From Halostella salina (GTDB lineage: Archaea > Halobacteriota > Halobacteria > Halobacteriales > Natronoarchaeaceae), in assembly GCF_003675855.1 (NCBI RefSeq), contig NZ_RCIH01000002.1, positions 319,654-383,653 of the forward strand: a stretch of 64,000 nt of DNA. Direction: 5' to 3'. The notes beneath the pieces are model-generated. The model saw only the letters and a list, made by a program, of their open reading frames with translations. It was not told the origin of the DNA and did no database searches. Below are positions 43,101 through 51,126 of this stretch, piece by piece; the stretch's first letter is position 1; each line of letters opens with the position of its first letter. The translations under genes were made by a program, and so were the position numbers.

Positions 43101-43554
43101 CCACGCGTTCGAGGTGACGGTCGCGGACGACAGCCTCCCGGCGGCGCTCGCCCGGGCCGGCGGTAGCCCGCGGTCGGCCGTCGCCGCCGGCGGCCCGCTC
43201 TCGGTCGTCGTCGACGTGCCGGCGGGCACGGACGTCCGGGAGTACGTCGACCGGCTCCGGGAACGGTACGACGCCGTCGAGCTTCGCGGCCGGCGCAACG
43301 TCGAACGCGGCGTACACACCCGCGAGGCGGTGATCCGGGACCTGTTCGACGCGCTCACCGAGCGCCAGCTCGAAGTGCTGCGGACGGCGTTTCTCGCCGG
43401 CTTCTTCGAGTGGCCCCGCGAGACCACCGGCGAGGGCGTCGCCGAACTGCTGGACGTGTCACAGCCGACCGTGAACCGCCACCTCCGGGTCGCCCAGCAG
43501 CGGCTGCTCGCCGAGCTGTTCGCCGTCGAACCGCCGGCGGCCGTCCGGGACTGA
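40141..43554 (+). CDS. Large PAS/GAF multi-sensor regulator with Bat-type HTH
   Basis: 1137 residues, cytoplasmic. Order: HAMP-like/PAS-like N terminus (1-165), GAF (about 178-335, DVDNAYLSRIDADTGQYRVE), PAS (about 345-455), PAS (about 460-575, YIKDRDGVYQWANEATARVF), GAF (580-720), GAF (745-905, MRTINQSLVAAESQDAVETA), Bat-associated domain (910-1060, VELELSVTADESVLARLQAA) and HTH_10 (1075-1130, LTERQLEVLRTAFLAGFFEW, SQPTVNRHLRVAQQRLLAEL). No kinase or receiver domain, so sensing appears coupled directly to DNA binding. Signal (light, redox or small molecule) not visible. Divergent from the HalOD1 operon. Confidence 0.9.
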   Translation: MTGGASGTDRVQRALERLADGETAVDLPDDAEGERGELFAAVDAVAARLREADRARRIAADRAAALFERGSDPVARVAVDDGPRVAAGNEAFAEVFGEAAGAPLGDCLAERADDVAERVVGGEPVERDLQVATAAGVAEARFEFVPAGDDEGYAVFADLVDPGERAGSERRRTLYEVTSDPSLSSTEKIDRLLTLGCEWFDVDNAYLSRIDADTGQYRVERAVGDEFVDVGSEISLSKTFCRRAIDSADILGIYDAVAEGFSDDRGYAESGIACYIGGRVTVDDELYGTFCFFDDDPKGTPFTAVERTLVDLMARWVSYELERRERERELGLQDRAMAAAPVGITIADATDPDHPVVYANERFETITGYDAAEIREESQDRLYGPDPDPAAAELLDARGTPASTDATVRHYRRDGEAFWAHVRQAPVLDEDGAVTHVVTFREDVTERVRDERRLEALVENTDNPIYIKDRDGVYQWANEATARVFGLDREAVVGATDADLFDAASAETIREVDRRVVETGEHVTRETETTIDGERRVWLNNKYPYRNEAGEVVGIMGISQDITERHRRERALATLHDATRELLTVETESGAADLVVSATGDVLGDAALAFHRFDPAGNELVPTAATDGFADGDPPALVVGGDAAPWSCFLDGDPREFDDPAAVAAGWTPPNDADGGLLVPVGEHGLFVVATPDAPLAESRRRLVETAAASAEAAFDRLDSEADLREREAQLAERNERLERQAQVTDIMRTINQSLVAAESQDAVETAVCEGLAGAAGLRFAWIGGWDADDGRLVPRTWAGDGGGYLDAVSLRADRQEPAVVTAREAEPTAVETVADRVTAEEWREHAAGSGFAAALAVPLAVDDHGHGVLAVYADDPGAFGELEVDVFRELGETIADALEAVAVREALHADTYVELELSVTADESVLARLQAATGGRVAYEGSSGRAGDASELFVSVADAEPDAVADALDDLVAVTDHRHVASSEAGHAFEVTVADDSLPAALARAGGSPRSAVAAGGPLSVVVDVPAGTDVREYVDRLRERYDAVELRGRRNVERGVHTREAVIRDLFDALTERQLEVLRTAFLAGFFEWPRETTGEGVAELLDVSQPTVNRHLRVAQQRLLAELFAVEPPAAVRD

Positions 43555-43628
43555 CTGCGCCGCTGTCGCAAGCCTCCTAATCCCCCGCTCCGTACGCCCG
43601 TCCATGACCGCCGGCACGGGGGACGACG

Positions 43629-44156
43629 ATGTCTAACGCGAAGGGCGACCGCCGCGAGCGCGAACTGGTGAACGAACTCGACGACGCCGGCTTCGCGGTG
43701 ATGCGCGCGCCGGCCAGCGGGAGCGCCACCGAGCGCGAACTACCGGACGTGCTGGCGGGCGACGGCGAGACGTTCTACGCGGTCGAGGCGAAATCGAGCG
43801 CCGGCGACCCCATCTACCTCGACGGCGAGGAGGTCGAGGCGCTCGTCTACTTCTCGCGGAACTTCGGCGCGAAACCCCGTGTCGGCGTCCGGTTCGACCG
43901 CGAGGACTGGTACTTCTTTCACCCCGGCGACCTCCACCGGACCGACGGCGGCAACTACCGCGTCAAGAAGGAGACGGCGCTGTCCGACGGCACCGACTTC
44001 GCGGAGTTCACCGGCCAGTCGGAGAAGGTGACGCTCGACGAGGTGGGCGACGGCGGCGGGGGCGACGGCCCGGACGAGCGCGTCGTGAACGTGCTCGAAG
44101 CCGTCGAGCGCGGCGACGTGTCGGTCGAGGAGGCGGCGGCGATGCTCGACGAGTAG
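43629..44156 (+). CDS. hjc: Holliday junction resolvase Hjc
   Basis: 175 residues. The archaeal resolvase core (1-120) has [18 protein letters not shown] (catalytic Glu), [15 protein letters not shown] (Asp) and [16 protein letters not shown] (Glu-x-Lys), the PD-(D/E)XK nuclease signature. It resolves four-way DNA junctions in recombination. The C-terminal extension ends [20 protein letters not shown], a short helical SHOCT-like motif beyond the usual 120-140 residue Hjc. It is convergent with the acyl-CoA dehydrogenase gene, 16 bases apart. Confidence 0.93.
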   Translation: MSNAKGDRRERELVNELDDAGFAVMRAPASGSATERELPDVLAGDGETFYAVEAKSSAGDPIYLDGEEVEALVYFSRNFGAKPRVGVRFDREDWYFFHPGDLHRTDGGNYRVKKETALSDGTDFAEFTGQSEKVTLDEVGDGGGGDGPDERVVNVLEAVERGDVSVEEAAAMLDE

Positions 44157-44172
44157 CGGACCGGCGGCCAAC

Positions 44173-46020
44173 TCACTCCAGCATTGCCGCGGCTTCGTCG
44201 GGGTCGACCGTCGCGTACCGCACGACGCCGTCGAACGCCTCGACGGGGAGGCGGTCGCCGCCGGGGACGCCCCGGCCGTCCCGGTCCCGCAGGTGGCGGT
44301 CGACGAACCGCCGGGCGACGAGCGCCCTCCGGGCGTCGTCCCCACCTTCGATGTCCTCGCGGGCCTGCTCCAGCAGCAGCGCGGCGGTGAACACGTCGAA
44401 GACGTAGTGCAGGACGCGCTTGGCGGACAGTTCGGCGTACGCCTCGCCCTCCGTCGCCAGCGTCGCCAGCGCGCTCGCCAGGGCGTTCGTCTCGGCCCGG
44501 ACCGTCTCCACGTCCGCCGACAGGACCCCGCCGTCCGCGGCGTCGAGGCGCTCGGTGACGGTCGACAGCAGCGGCTCGTGGGCCGCCTCGCGGTCCAGCG
44601 CCCGGAGCACGTCCAGCGAGAGCACGTTCTCGGTCCCCTCCCAGATCGGCAGCACCTGCGCGTCCCGGAGCAGGCGGTGGGTCGGGAAGTCGCTGACGTA
44701 GCCGTTCCCACCCTGTATCTCCATCGCGTAGGAGGCCGTGTCGACGGCCATGCGGCCCGTCCGGGCCTTCGCGATGGGGACGAGCAGGCGCATCAGCCGG
44801 TACGCCTCGCCGCTATCGGGGTCCGTCGTCGGCTCGCCCGGCAGGTCGCCGCGGGCGCGCCGGGCCGCGCGCTCGCGCTCCGAGAACAGCCGGGCCGCCT
44901 CGAACGTGAAGGCGGTCGCGGCCTCGTGGTCGACGGCCATGTCGACCAGGTCCGCGGCCATCAGGGGGTGCTCGTCGAGGCGCTTGCCGAAGGCCTCGCG
45001 GTCGGCGGCGTGGACCTTGCTCTCCAGCAGCGCCCGCCCCATCAGCCCGCAGGCGGCGGCCGCGTTCGACAGGCGTTCGAGGTTCAGCATCTCGGCCATC
45101 TGCTTGAAGCCGCGCTCGCGGTCGCCGACGAGATGCGCGCCCGCGCCGTGCAGTTCGACCTCGCCGGTCGGCACCGAGATGGTCCCGAGTTTGTCCTTCA
45201 GCCGCCGGTACGTCTGGTCGTTCAGCTCGCCGGTGGCGGGGTCGTCCGCCCCCTTCGTCGCCGGGCCGCCCTCGGGTGTCGTGTGGGGAACGAGAAACAG
45301 GGAGAGGCCCTCGGTGCCGTCCGGTGCGCCCTCGGGGCGGCCGAGCGCGAGCGTGCCCTCGGCGTCGATGTTCGAGCAGAACCACTTCTCGCCGTCCAGC
45401 CGCCAGCGGCCGGCGTCTGCGTCGTACCGCGCGGTCGTCTCGGTCGCGCCCACGTCGCTGCCGCCCTGACGCTCGGTGAGGAACATCGCGCCCTCGATCA
45501 GGTCGTCGTAGTCCCGGCTAACCAGCGCCTCGTAGTACGGCCACGCGGGCCCGTCGCGGTCCGCGAACTTCTCCAGCACCAGCGCGACGCCGGTCGTCAT
45601 CGCCACCGGGCAGTCGAAGCCGGGGTCGGCGTACGACAGCAGATACTGCATCGCGAGGTTGTGCGTGAACGGCAGCGGCTCGTCCCGCCCCGGCGGCGCG
45701 CGAAAGCAGTCGGCGACGATCCCGGACTCGTAGACCAGACGCTCGTTCTCGTGCTGTGCCGGGTGGTAGCGCACGTCGTTCGCGGGGTCGCCGTACGCGT
45801 CGTAGGTCCGCAGTTCCGGGCCGTGTTCCTCGACGACCGCCGAGTTCTCGACGACGGTCGTGCCGACGAGGTCGCCGAACTCGGCCAGCCGCGGTGCCGC
45901 CCAGTCGAGCGCGTCGTCGTCGTAGACCCGTCGTACGGTCGACTGGAGCGTCCGGTCCACGTCCCAGTAGCTGACGTCCCGGCCGCCGTCGAGGGTAGCG
46001 TAATCTATCGGCGTCTCCAT
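44173..46020 (-). CDS. Acyl-CoA dehydrogenase, AidB-like subfamily
   Basis: 615 residues from the ATG at 46020 (METPIDYATLDGGRDVSYWD). Earlier in-frame starts run through the divergent spacer and the SWIM gene. The flavoenzyme fold shows MFLTERQGGSDVGATET (FAD/substrate-binding), GEKWFCSNIDAEGTLALG, ERLSNAAAACGLMGRALLES and the C-terminal QIQGGNGY-like segment AMEIQGGNGYVSDFPTHRLL with IWEGTENVLSLDVLRAL. Length and the long N terminus resemble AidB and related isovaleryl-CoA dehydrogenase-like proteins. Substrate unknown; amino-acid or branched-chain acyl degradation is possible. Confidence 0.9.
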   Translation of the reverse strand: METPIDYATLDGGRDVSYWDVDRTLQSTVRRVYDDDALDWAAPRLAEFGDLVGTTVVENSAVVEEHGPELRTYDAYGDPANDVRYHPAQHENERLVYESGIVADCFRAPPGRDEPLPFTHNLAMQYLLSYADPGFDCPVAMTTGVALVLEKFADRDGPAWPYYEALVSRDYDDLIEGAMFLTERQGGSDVGATETTARYDADAGRWRLDGEKWFCSNIDAEGTLALGRPEGAPDGTEGLSLFLVPHTTPEGGPATKGADDPATGELNDQTYRRLKDKLGTISVPTGEVELHGAGAHLVGDRERGFKQMAEMLNLERLSNAAAACGLMGRALLESKVHAADREAFGKRLDEHPLMAADLVDMAVDHEAATAFTFEAARLFSERERAARRARGDLPGEPTTDPDSGEAYRLMRLLVPIAKARTGRMAVDTASYAMEIQGGNGYVSDFPTHRLLRDAQVLPIWEGTENVLSLDVLRALDREAAHEPLLSTVTERLDAADGGVLSADVETVRAETNALASALATLATEGEAYAELSAKRVLHYVFDVFTAALLLEQAREDIEGGDDARRALVARRFVDRHLRDRDGRGVPGGDRLPVEAFDGVVRYATVDPDEAAAMLE

Positions 46021-46060
46021 ACCGGACGTGCGTGACAGGTTCACATAATACGCCGGGGGA

Positions 46061-46762
46061 TCAACGGGTCGCGGGTTGCGCGCGGTTGATCCGGCCGACG
46101 CGCGTCCCGCCACCGTGGCCGTCCCCCGCCATCCGCTCCAGCCGGGTGCGCGGGAACGAGTACACGCGGAGCGTCTCCCGCGTCGGGCCGTCCGCGCCGA
46201 TCCGGACCGACTGCGGGTAGACGACGCCGACGACGGGGTCGTCCGCCGGGTAGTCGCGGTTGGTCGGGTAGTCGGCGACGGTGTGGACGGAGCGGTCGAT
46301 CGCGACCTCGTCGGCGCGCCGGTCGGAGACGGCGACGACCTGCAGGCGGTCGCCGGTCTCGCGGTCGCGCACGCGGTCGCCGACGCGGATCCGGTGGTCG
46401 GCACAGAAGTGCGGGCCGGGGGCGTCCGTCGGCACGAACGTCGTCGCGCCGCAGGTCGCACAGGCCGCGGCGACGGTCCCGGGCGGCGGCACCCGCCCCT
46501 CGTTGACCTCGATGGCGACGCGGCGGACGTGCTTGCACCGTGCGCCGCGGAACGCGTGGTCCGGGCAGGTACAGCGCCCGGCGGGCAGGTTCACGTGGTA
46601 CGTCTCGCCGCTGGCGCTCTCGACCTCGTAGAGGTCGGTGCCGTAGGCAGTCACGGACATCGGTTCGGTGCGCGCGCGGCGCGACCGCTCGTCGAGTTCG
46701 GTCCCGCGCGGGACCGGAAGCGTCGTCTTCGATGACGCGGCTGTGAGTTCTGATTGCGTCAT
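46061..46762 (-). CDS. SWIM zinc-finger protein
   Basis: 233 residues. The SWIM motif CTCPDHAFRGARCKHV (about 64-79) gives the C-x-C ... C-x-H zinc ligands; a second possible zinc site is ACATCG ... HFCADH (about 100-121). The C-terminal half forms a beta-rich domain with RIRVGDRVRDRETGDRLQVV. SWIM fingers bind DNA or protein and are widespread in haloarchaea next to unrelated genes. Role unknown. It is 40 bases upstream of the acyl-CoA dehydrogenase gene on the same strand. Confidence 0.82.
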   Translation of the reverse strand: MTQSELTAASSKTTLPVPRGTELDERSRRARTEPMSVTAYGTDLYEVESASGETYHVNLPAGRCTCPDHAFRGARCKHVRRVAIEVNEGRVPPPGTVAAACATCGATTFVPTDAPGPHFCADHRIRVGDRVRDRETGDRLQVVAVSDRRADEVAIDRSVHTVADYPTNRDYPADDPVVGVVYPQSVRIGADGPTRETLRVYSFPRTRLERMAGDGHGGGTRVGRINRAQPATR

Positions 46763-46975
46763 AGTGATGCGGGCCGGTCAACCGCCGATATCGGTCGGTT
46801 CGACCGTGTCCCCGTACGGATCCTTGGTGCCCGAGACGGGTAAGTCTTGTACGTGGACGGGCCGATATGACGGACCGCTGTCCGGATGTGGGGCCTGCGG
46901 CGATCGCCTGGATCCGTTCGCCGTCCTCGGCGGCCGTTCCGACAGTCTAAGATGGCCGGAGCCGCTACTGCGGGT

Positions 46976-47305
46976 ATGAACGCGCTCCACGCATCCCCCG
47001 CGGCCGGCGACACGGTGCTGGTCGTCGTCGTCGGTCTCGCCGCCGTCGCCTCCGCCGTGGTTCTGGGACTCGCGCTCGCGGCGCTGCTCCGGCGGCGGTC
47101 GCGGTCGTACCTGCTGGTCGCGCTGGCGCTCGCCACGCTCGTCGCCCGAACCGGCATCGTCGCGCTGACGATGGCTGGCGTCGTCGCCGACCCGACCCAC
47201 CACCTGATCGAACACGTCCTCGACGTGGTCATGGCGGGACTGGTCATCGCCGCCGTGTACGCAGCGCGGGAGCCGACCCCCGAGGTCGCGGAGGGTGACC
47301 TATGA
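46976..47305 (+). CDS. Small membrane protein paired with a regulator
   Basis: 109 residues from the ATG at 46976, with three membrane segments (15-37, 44-66 and 79-97). The histidine pair in DPTHHLIEHVLDVVMAG is the only notable feature. Its stop overlaps the ATG of the following winged-helix gene (ATGA), so the two are coupled and may form a sensor-regulator pair; this is inference. I recall it as a haloarchaeal DUF associated with such regulators. Confidence 0.75.
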   Translation: MNALHASPAAGDTVLVVVVGLAAVASAVVLGLALAALLRRRSRSYLLVALALATLVARTGIVALTMAGVVADPTHHLIEHVLDVVMAGLVIAAVYAAREPTPEVAEGDL

Positions 47306-47814
47306 GCGACGTCCGGAGCCGGATCGCGGACCGGATCGCCGACGACCCGGGCATCCACTTCAACGAACTCGTCCGGTCGCTCGACCTCGCCCCGGGGCAG
47401 GTCCAGCACCACGTGAAGCGCCTGCTCGATACGGACCGCATCGTCCGGGCGCATCTGTACGGCCGGACCCACTACTACCCGCCGGCGGTCGACGAGTGGG
47501 AGCGACGGGCGCTGGCGCTGTGTCGACGCGAGACCGCGCGGGACACCCTCGCGGCGCTCGTCGTGGACGGCCCGCAGCGCCCGGCCGACGTGGCGGAGGA
47601 CCTCGGGATCGCCCGGAGTACGCTGGAGTACCACCTCGACCGCCTCGTCGAGGCGGGGCTCGTTCGGAAGGAGCGCGACGAGCGCGGCCGGGTGACGCTG
47701 GTGCTCGACGACCCCGAGCGGACCGTCCACCTGCTGGAGACCGTCGAGCCGTCGGTGTCGGACCGCCTCGTCGACCGCTTTACCCGGCTCGTCGACAACC
47801 TGCTCGCCGAGTAG
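47302..47814 (+). CDS. Tandem winged-helix transcriptional regulator
   Basis: 170 residues with two winged-helix DNA-binding domains: residues 5-55 (GIHFNELVRSLDLAPGQVQH, HVKRLLDTDRIVRAHLYGRT) and residues 75-130 (RPADVAEDLGIARSTLEYHL, DRLVEAGLVRKERDERGRVT). The first is of the MarR/ArsR-like type common in haloarchaea. No ligand domain is present. Coupled by a 4-base overlap to the membrane protein gene. Target genes unknown; the adjacent iron-transporter-like lipoprotein gene is one candidate. Confidence 0.85.
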   Translation: MSDVRSRIADRIADDPGIHFNELVRSLDLAPGQVQHHVKRLLDTDRIVRAHLYGRTHYYPPAVDEWERRALALCRRETARDTLAALVVDGPQRPADVAEDLGIARSTLEYHLDRLVEAGLVRKERDERGRVTLVLDDPERTVHLLETVEPSVSDRLVDRFTRLVDNLLAE

Positions 47815-47930
47815 CCGGGGTGTCGGCGGCGGCCTCGTCCCCGTCCCCGCTCCGATTCAGTCCCCGAACCGACCTCCGTTTCGAGGGGTGGACCAGAACG
47901 CGTTTTCACGCGGAGTCCCCAGACGACCGT

Positions 47931-48980
47931 ATGCAACGACGCGACGTGTTACGCGCCGGGGGCGCGCTCTCCCTTGCGGGCGTGGCCGGTTGCCTCGGCA
48001 GTATCCTCGAAACCGAGTCGACCGGGATGCCGCCCGTGCTCGACGACCGGCCCGACGCCGTCTACCTCCCGACGCACGTGGAGGGGATGAACATGGTCGG
48101 GAGCGCCGCGAACGGCGACTACAAGTTCGCGCTCACCTACAGCTACGCCCACCGCTTCTGGACGGTCGCCGGGACGGAGGCGTCGCGCCACGCCATCGAT
48201 GACGAGGACGACGTGCACCTGATGGCGACCGTGTGGGACCCGGAGACCCGGACCGTCCTCCCCGACACCGGCCTCTCGATCGAGATCCGTGACGCCGACG
48301 GGAACCTCGTCACCGAGGAGGTCATCTACCCGATGCTCTCCCAGCGCATGGGCTTTCACTACGGCGCGAACTTCGGCCTCGACGGCGACGGCACATACGA
48401 GGTGGAGGTGAGCGTCGGCGGCATGGACACGCGCCGGACGCGCGGGTTCGAGGGGCGCTTTGCCGACCCCACGAGCGTGACGATAGCGTGGGACTACAGC
48501 CAGGAGGACCGCGAGTCGATCGGCTACCGCGAACTCGACAACGCCGGCGACCGGAACGCGGTCGCGCCGATGGGGATGTCGTTCCCGAACGCCGTCGCGC
48601 CCGACTCGCTTCCCGGCGACTCCCTCGGCAGCGCCGCGAGCGGCGACGTGCAGTTCGCCGCGACGGCGCTCGACGCCGCGCCCTTCGGCGGCGACGGCAC
48701 CTACCTCGCGCTGTCGGCGCACACGCCGTACAACCGGATGCTGCTCCCGGAGATGGCGGTGTCGGGGACGCTCACTCGCGACGGCGAGACGGTGTACGAG
48801 GGCGCGTTCGAGCGGACGCTCGACCCCGAACTCGACTACCACTACGGCGCGGTCGTCGACGGTATCGAGTCCGGCGACGAACTCGAGGTCCGGGTCGACA
48901 CGCCGTCCCAGACCGCCCGCCACGAGGGGTACGAGACCGCGTTCCTCGACACGCCGCCGGCGACGCTCACGGTCGAGTGA
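47931..48980 (+). CDS. Exported lipoprotein with iron-transport (P19/Tp34-like) domain
   Basis: 349 residues. The twin-arginine signal QRRDVLRAGGALSLAGVAGC has a lipobox cysteine at residue 21. The N-terminal part (about 30-180) resembles the periplasmic Fe2+-transport family: YLPTHVEGMNMVGSAANGDY, with Met/His-rich metal ligands, then DVHLMATVWDPETRT and FHYGANFGLDGDGTYEVEV. A second beta-rich repeat follows (QFAATALDAAPFGGDGTYLA and FERTLDPELDYHYGAVVDGI). Probably cell-surface metal binding; the metal is inferred. Confidence 0.78.
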   Translation: MQRRDVLRAGGALSLAGVAGCLGSILETESTGMPPVLDDRPDAVYLPTHVEGMNMVGSAANGDYKFALTYSYAHRFWTVAGTEASRHAIDDEDDVHLMATVWDPETRTVLPDTGLSIEIRDADGNLVTEEVIYPMLSQRMGFHYGANFGLDGDGTYEVEVSVGGMDTRRTRGFEGRFADPTSVTIAWDYSQEDRESIGYRELDNAGDRNAVAPMGMSFPNAVAPDSLPGDSLGSAASGDVQFAATALDAAPFGGDGTYLALSAHTPYNRMLLPEMAVSGTLTRDGETVYEGAFERTLDPELDYHYGAVVDGIESGDELEVRVDTPSQTARHEGYETAFLDTPPATLTVE

Positions 48981-49048
48981 GAGCAACCACTCCCGGGCCC
49001 GAGACCCCTTTCGAAGCGCTTTTCGCCGGCGGCGCAGTTGGCCGAGGT

Positions 49049-49297
49049 ATGGACCGACAGACGCTGACCGAGATCGCCGTCTCCGTGGGGGCGGTCGGAA
49101 CGATGATCGGCGCGATGATGTTCGTCGGGTCGAGTTACACGACGAACAACGAGCTAACGACCGAGGGCGGACAGGTGCTCGTCGGCGTCATCTTCCTGTT
49201 CATCCTGCTGATGTTCGCCGTCGGCTTCGCCCTCTCGAAGGCCGACTTCGAGTCCGACGCCGAACAGGCCAGCCACGACGGCGCGAACGGCAGTTAA
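49049..49297 (+). CDS. Small two-helix membrane protein
   Basis: 82 residues: MDRQTLTEIAVSVGAVGTMI then a membrane segment (about 8-27), a polar loop (SSYTTNNELTTEGGQ), a second helix (about 43-62, LVGVIFLFILLMFAVGFAL) and an acidic C terminus. It follows the iron-transporter-like gene by 68 bases on the same strand and may be cotranscribed. Function unknown. Confidence 0.75.
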   Translation: MDRQTLTEIAVSVGAVGTMIGAMMFVGSSYTTNNELTTEGGQVLVGVIFLFILLMFAVGFALSKADFESDAEQASHDGANGS

Positions 49298-49317
49298 TCC
49301 CGCCGACTCGCGTCCAG

Positions 49318-50331
49318 CTACTCGCGCCAGTCGACCGTCGCCTCGGCCGCGTCCAGTCGCTTCTCGTAGTACTTCAGGGGGTGGGGGACGGTCTCGCAGA
49401 CCTCGTCCTTGTTCACGCAGAGCCCGTACGCTTCCATCGTCTCACAGGACGGCGGCGGGTACTCCGTCCCCCCGTCGGCCGTCGCGATCCTGTCGGCGCG
49501 GTAGTCGTCGCCGTCGGCACAGAACGCGTCGACCTCCGCGTCGTCCATCCCGATCGCCGTCAGGAACGACGTGAGGGCGAACCGGTCGGGTTCCGGTAGC
49601 TCGCCGTCGCGCTCGCGCTCGACCAGTTGCTGGAGACAGGGCGGGAACAGGTCGGGCACGACCGCGTCGATGTCGCCGGACAGTTCGAGGTCCGCGAGGA
49701 GGTCCTCGACGGCCTCGACCGCGTCCCCCAGTTCGGCAGCGATGGTCTCGGGGACGGCGAGCGGCAGACCGGCGCTCACGCGACGCTCGACGGCCTGCCG
49801 GAGCAGCAGGTGGAGCTCCTCCTCGTCGACCGGGACGCCGCCGTCCGCGAGCGACCGGCTCGCCAGCCGCCAGCGGTCGCCCGGCAGGTCGCCGGCGAGC
49901 GTCAGGTAGTCGCCGACGGGCACGCGGAACCCGTCGCCGTCGGTCGTCGCGTCGAGGTCGAACTCCCGGAGCAGGCGCTCGCGGCTCATCCGCTCGCCGC
50001 TGGCGCTGCGCAGTTCGTCGGCGTCGAAGTCCGCGGTGAACCGCCGGTGGGCGGTGACCGCCTCGGCGCGGGCGTACTTCCGGGTCAACACGGGGTCGTC
50101 GACGAGCGAGACGAGGACGCGCGCGACCGGGTAGGAGAGCAGTTCGACCCGGGGCTGGCGGGCCGGGTCGCCGGTGGTGTCCCCCGACAGCGCCGCCTCG
50201 ACGCGGCCGACGGCGCGCTCGACTGCAGCGGGGTCGTCCCGCGCCACGAGGTCGGCCAGGTCGACGGCCGCCTCGTCGACCGCCTCCCGGGCGGCGTCGA
50301 GGAACGGGTACCGGGCGTGGAACCGTTGCAT
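49318..50331 (-). CDS. priL: DNA primase large subunit
   Basis: 337 residues. Partner of the catalytic PriS in the archaeal/eukaryotic primase that makes primers for replication. The N-terminal helical domain (1-180) is followed by the iron-sulfur C-terminal domain with cysteines in LFPPCLQQLVER, DAFCADGD, PPSCETMEAYGLCVNKDEVC and the final VPHPLKYYEKRL. Four or more cysteines are available for the [4Fe-4S] cluster. PCNA is encoded 2 kb downstream. Confidence 0.94.
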   Translation of the reverse strand: MQRFHARYPFLDAAREAVDEAAVDLADLVARDDPAAVERAVGRVEAALSGDTTGDPARQPRVELLSYPVARVLVSLVDDPVLTRKYARAEAVTAHRRFTADFDADELRSASGERMSRERLLREFDLDATTDGDGFRVPVGDYLTLAGDLPGDRWRLASRSLADGGVPVDEEELHLLLRQAVERRVSAGLPLAVPETIAAELGDAVEAVEDLLADLELSGDIDAVVPDLFPPCLQQLVERERDGELPEPDRFALTSFLTAIGMDDAEVDAFCADGDDYRADRIATADGGTEYPPPSCETMEAYGLCVNKDEVCETVPHPLKYYEKRLDAAEATVDWRE

Positions 50332-50451
50332 CGCCGATTCGTTACGTCCGACACCCGATAAATAACTCGGTCGACCGGTCAGCCGCGTGGCCGGTTTCGA
50401 CGGCGCTCGTCACCGACCGGACGAACTAAGTCCGCTCGCTCGCCTACCAGC

Positions 50452-51093
50452 GTGCGAGTGCCGTACTTCGACTACCCCTGTCCCGACTGCCGGACCACCA
50501 ACAACCTCCACGAGACGGACTGCCGGTTCGCGGGCACGTCGTGGGCGACGGTCGAGAAGGCGTACGTCGACATCGTCGCGGCGCTGTCGGCCGAGCCGCG
50601 GCCGGAGGCCGCGCTCCGCGACGCCGTCGACGGCGACTGGGGCGCACTCCACGCGGCGGCGCTGTCGCTGCTGCGCGACGAGTACCGCGTCTTCGAGGTG
50701 GGCAGCGGCGACGAGGCCGACGAGGCCGCCAACCGCGTCCGGGGGTCGGACGGCGACCTGGCGCTGACAAGCCCCGAACAGCGCCGCGAGCACCTGAGCC
50801 AGCCCGACCGCGAACCGCTGCGGACCATCTACCGCGAGGGGTCGGTGCCGGGCTGTCACGACAACGCCGTCTTCGCGATGATCGCCTACTACGAGATGGT
50901 CGGCTTCTCCTGGCGCGAGACCAAGGAGAAGGTGATCGAGTGGCTCCACGACAGCGGGACGTGGGCACGCGGCGGGTTCGAGGAGGCCTCGCCCGAGGAG
51001 CTCGTCGCGAGCAAGCGCCACGTGTACGAGGAGGGGTACGGCTGGAAGGAGAAGGCGACCGCCGCGAAGCGCGTCATCGACCGCCGGGGGTAG
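50452..51093 (+). CDS. Conserved haloarchaeal protein with N-terminal zinc motif
   Basis: 213 residues from a GTG start (MRVPYFDYPCPDCRTTNN); a second GTG two codons later is possible. YPCPDCRTTNNLHETDCRF gives C-x2-C ... H-x3-C, a probable small zinc site. The centre contains GCHDNAVFAMIAYYEMVGFS, a conserved-looking helix, and the C terminus WKEKATAAKRVIDRRG. Divergent from priL and often seen near replication genes in my memory of haloarchaeal genomes; no function is known. Confidence 0.72.
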   Translation: MRVPYFDYPCPDCRTTNNLHETDCRFAGTSWATVEKAYVDIVAALSAEPRPEAALRDAVDGDWGALHAAALSLLRDEYRVFEVGSGDEADEAANRVRGSDGDLALTSPEQRREHLSQPDREPLRTIYREGSVPGCHDNAVFAMIAYYEMVGFSWRETKEKVIEWLHDSGTWARGGFEEASPEELVASKRHVYEEGYGWKEKATAAKRVIDRRG

Positions 51094-51126
51094 CCCCGGC
51101 GAGCCGCGACGCACGTCCGCGCTCCC

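Noticed and set aside
46021-46461. N-terminal extension of the acyl-CoA dehydrogenase by about 147 codons
   Set aside because: The added residues are Arg/Ser/Thr-rich and lie antisense-frame over the SWIM gene; the family alignment starts at the ATG at 46020.
48978-48996. GAGTGAGAGCAACC after the iron-transporter-like gene as a third tail-duplication scar
   Set aside because: Resembles the GAGTGAGCAACC junction, but no second copy of the gene tail is present.
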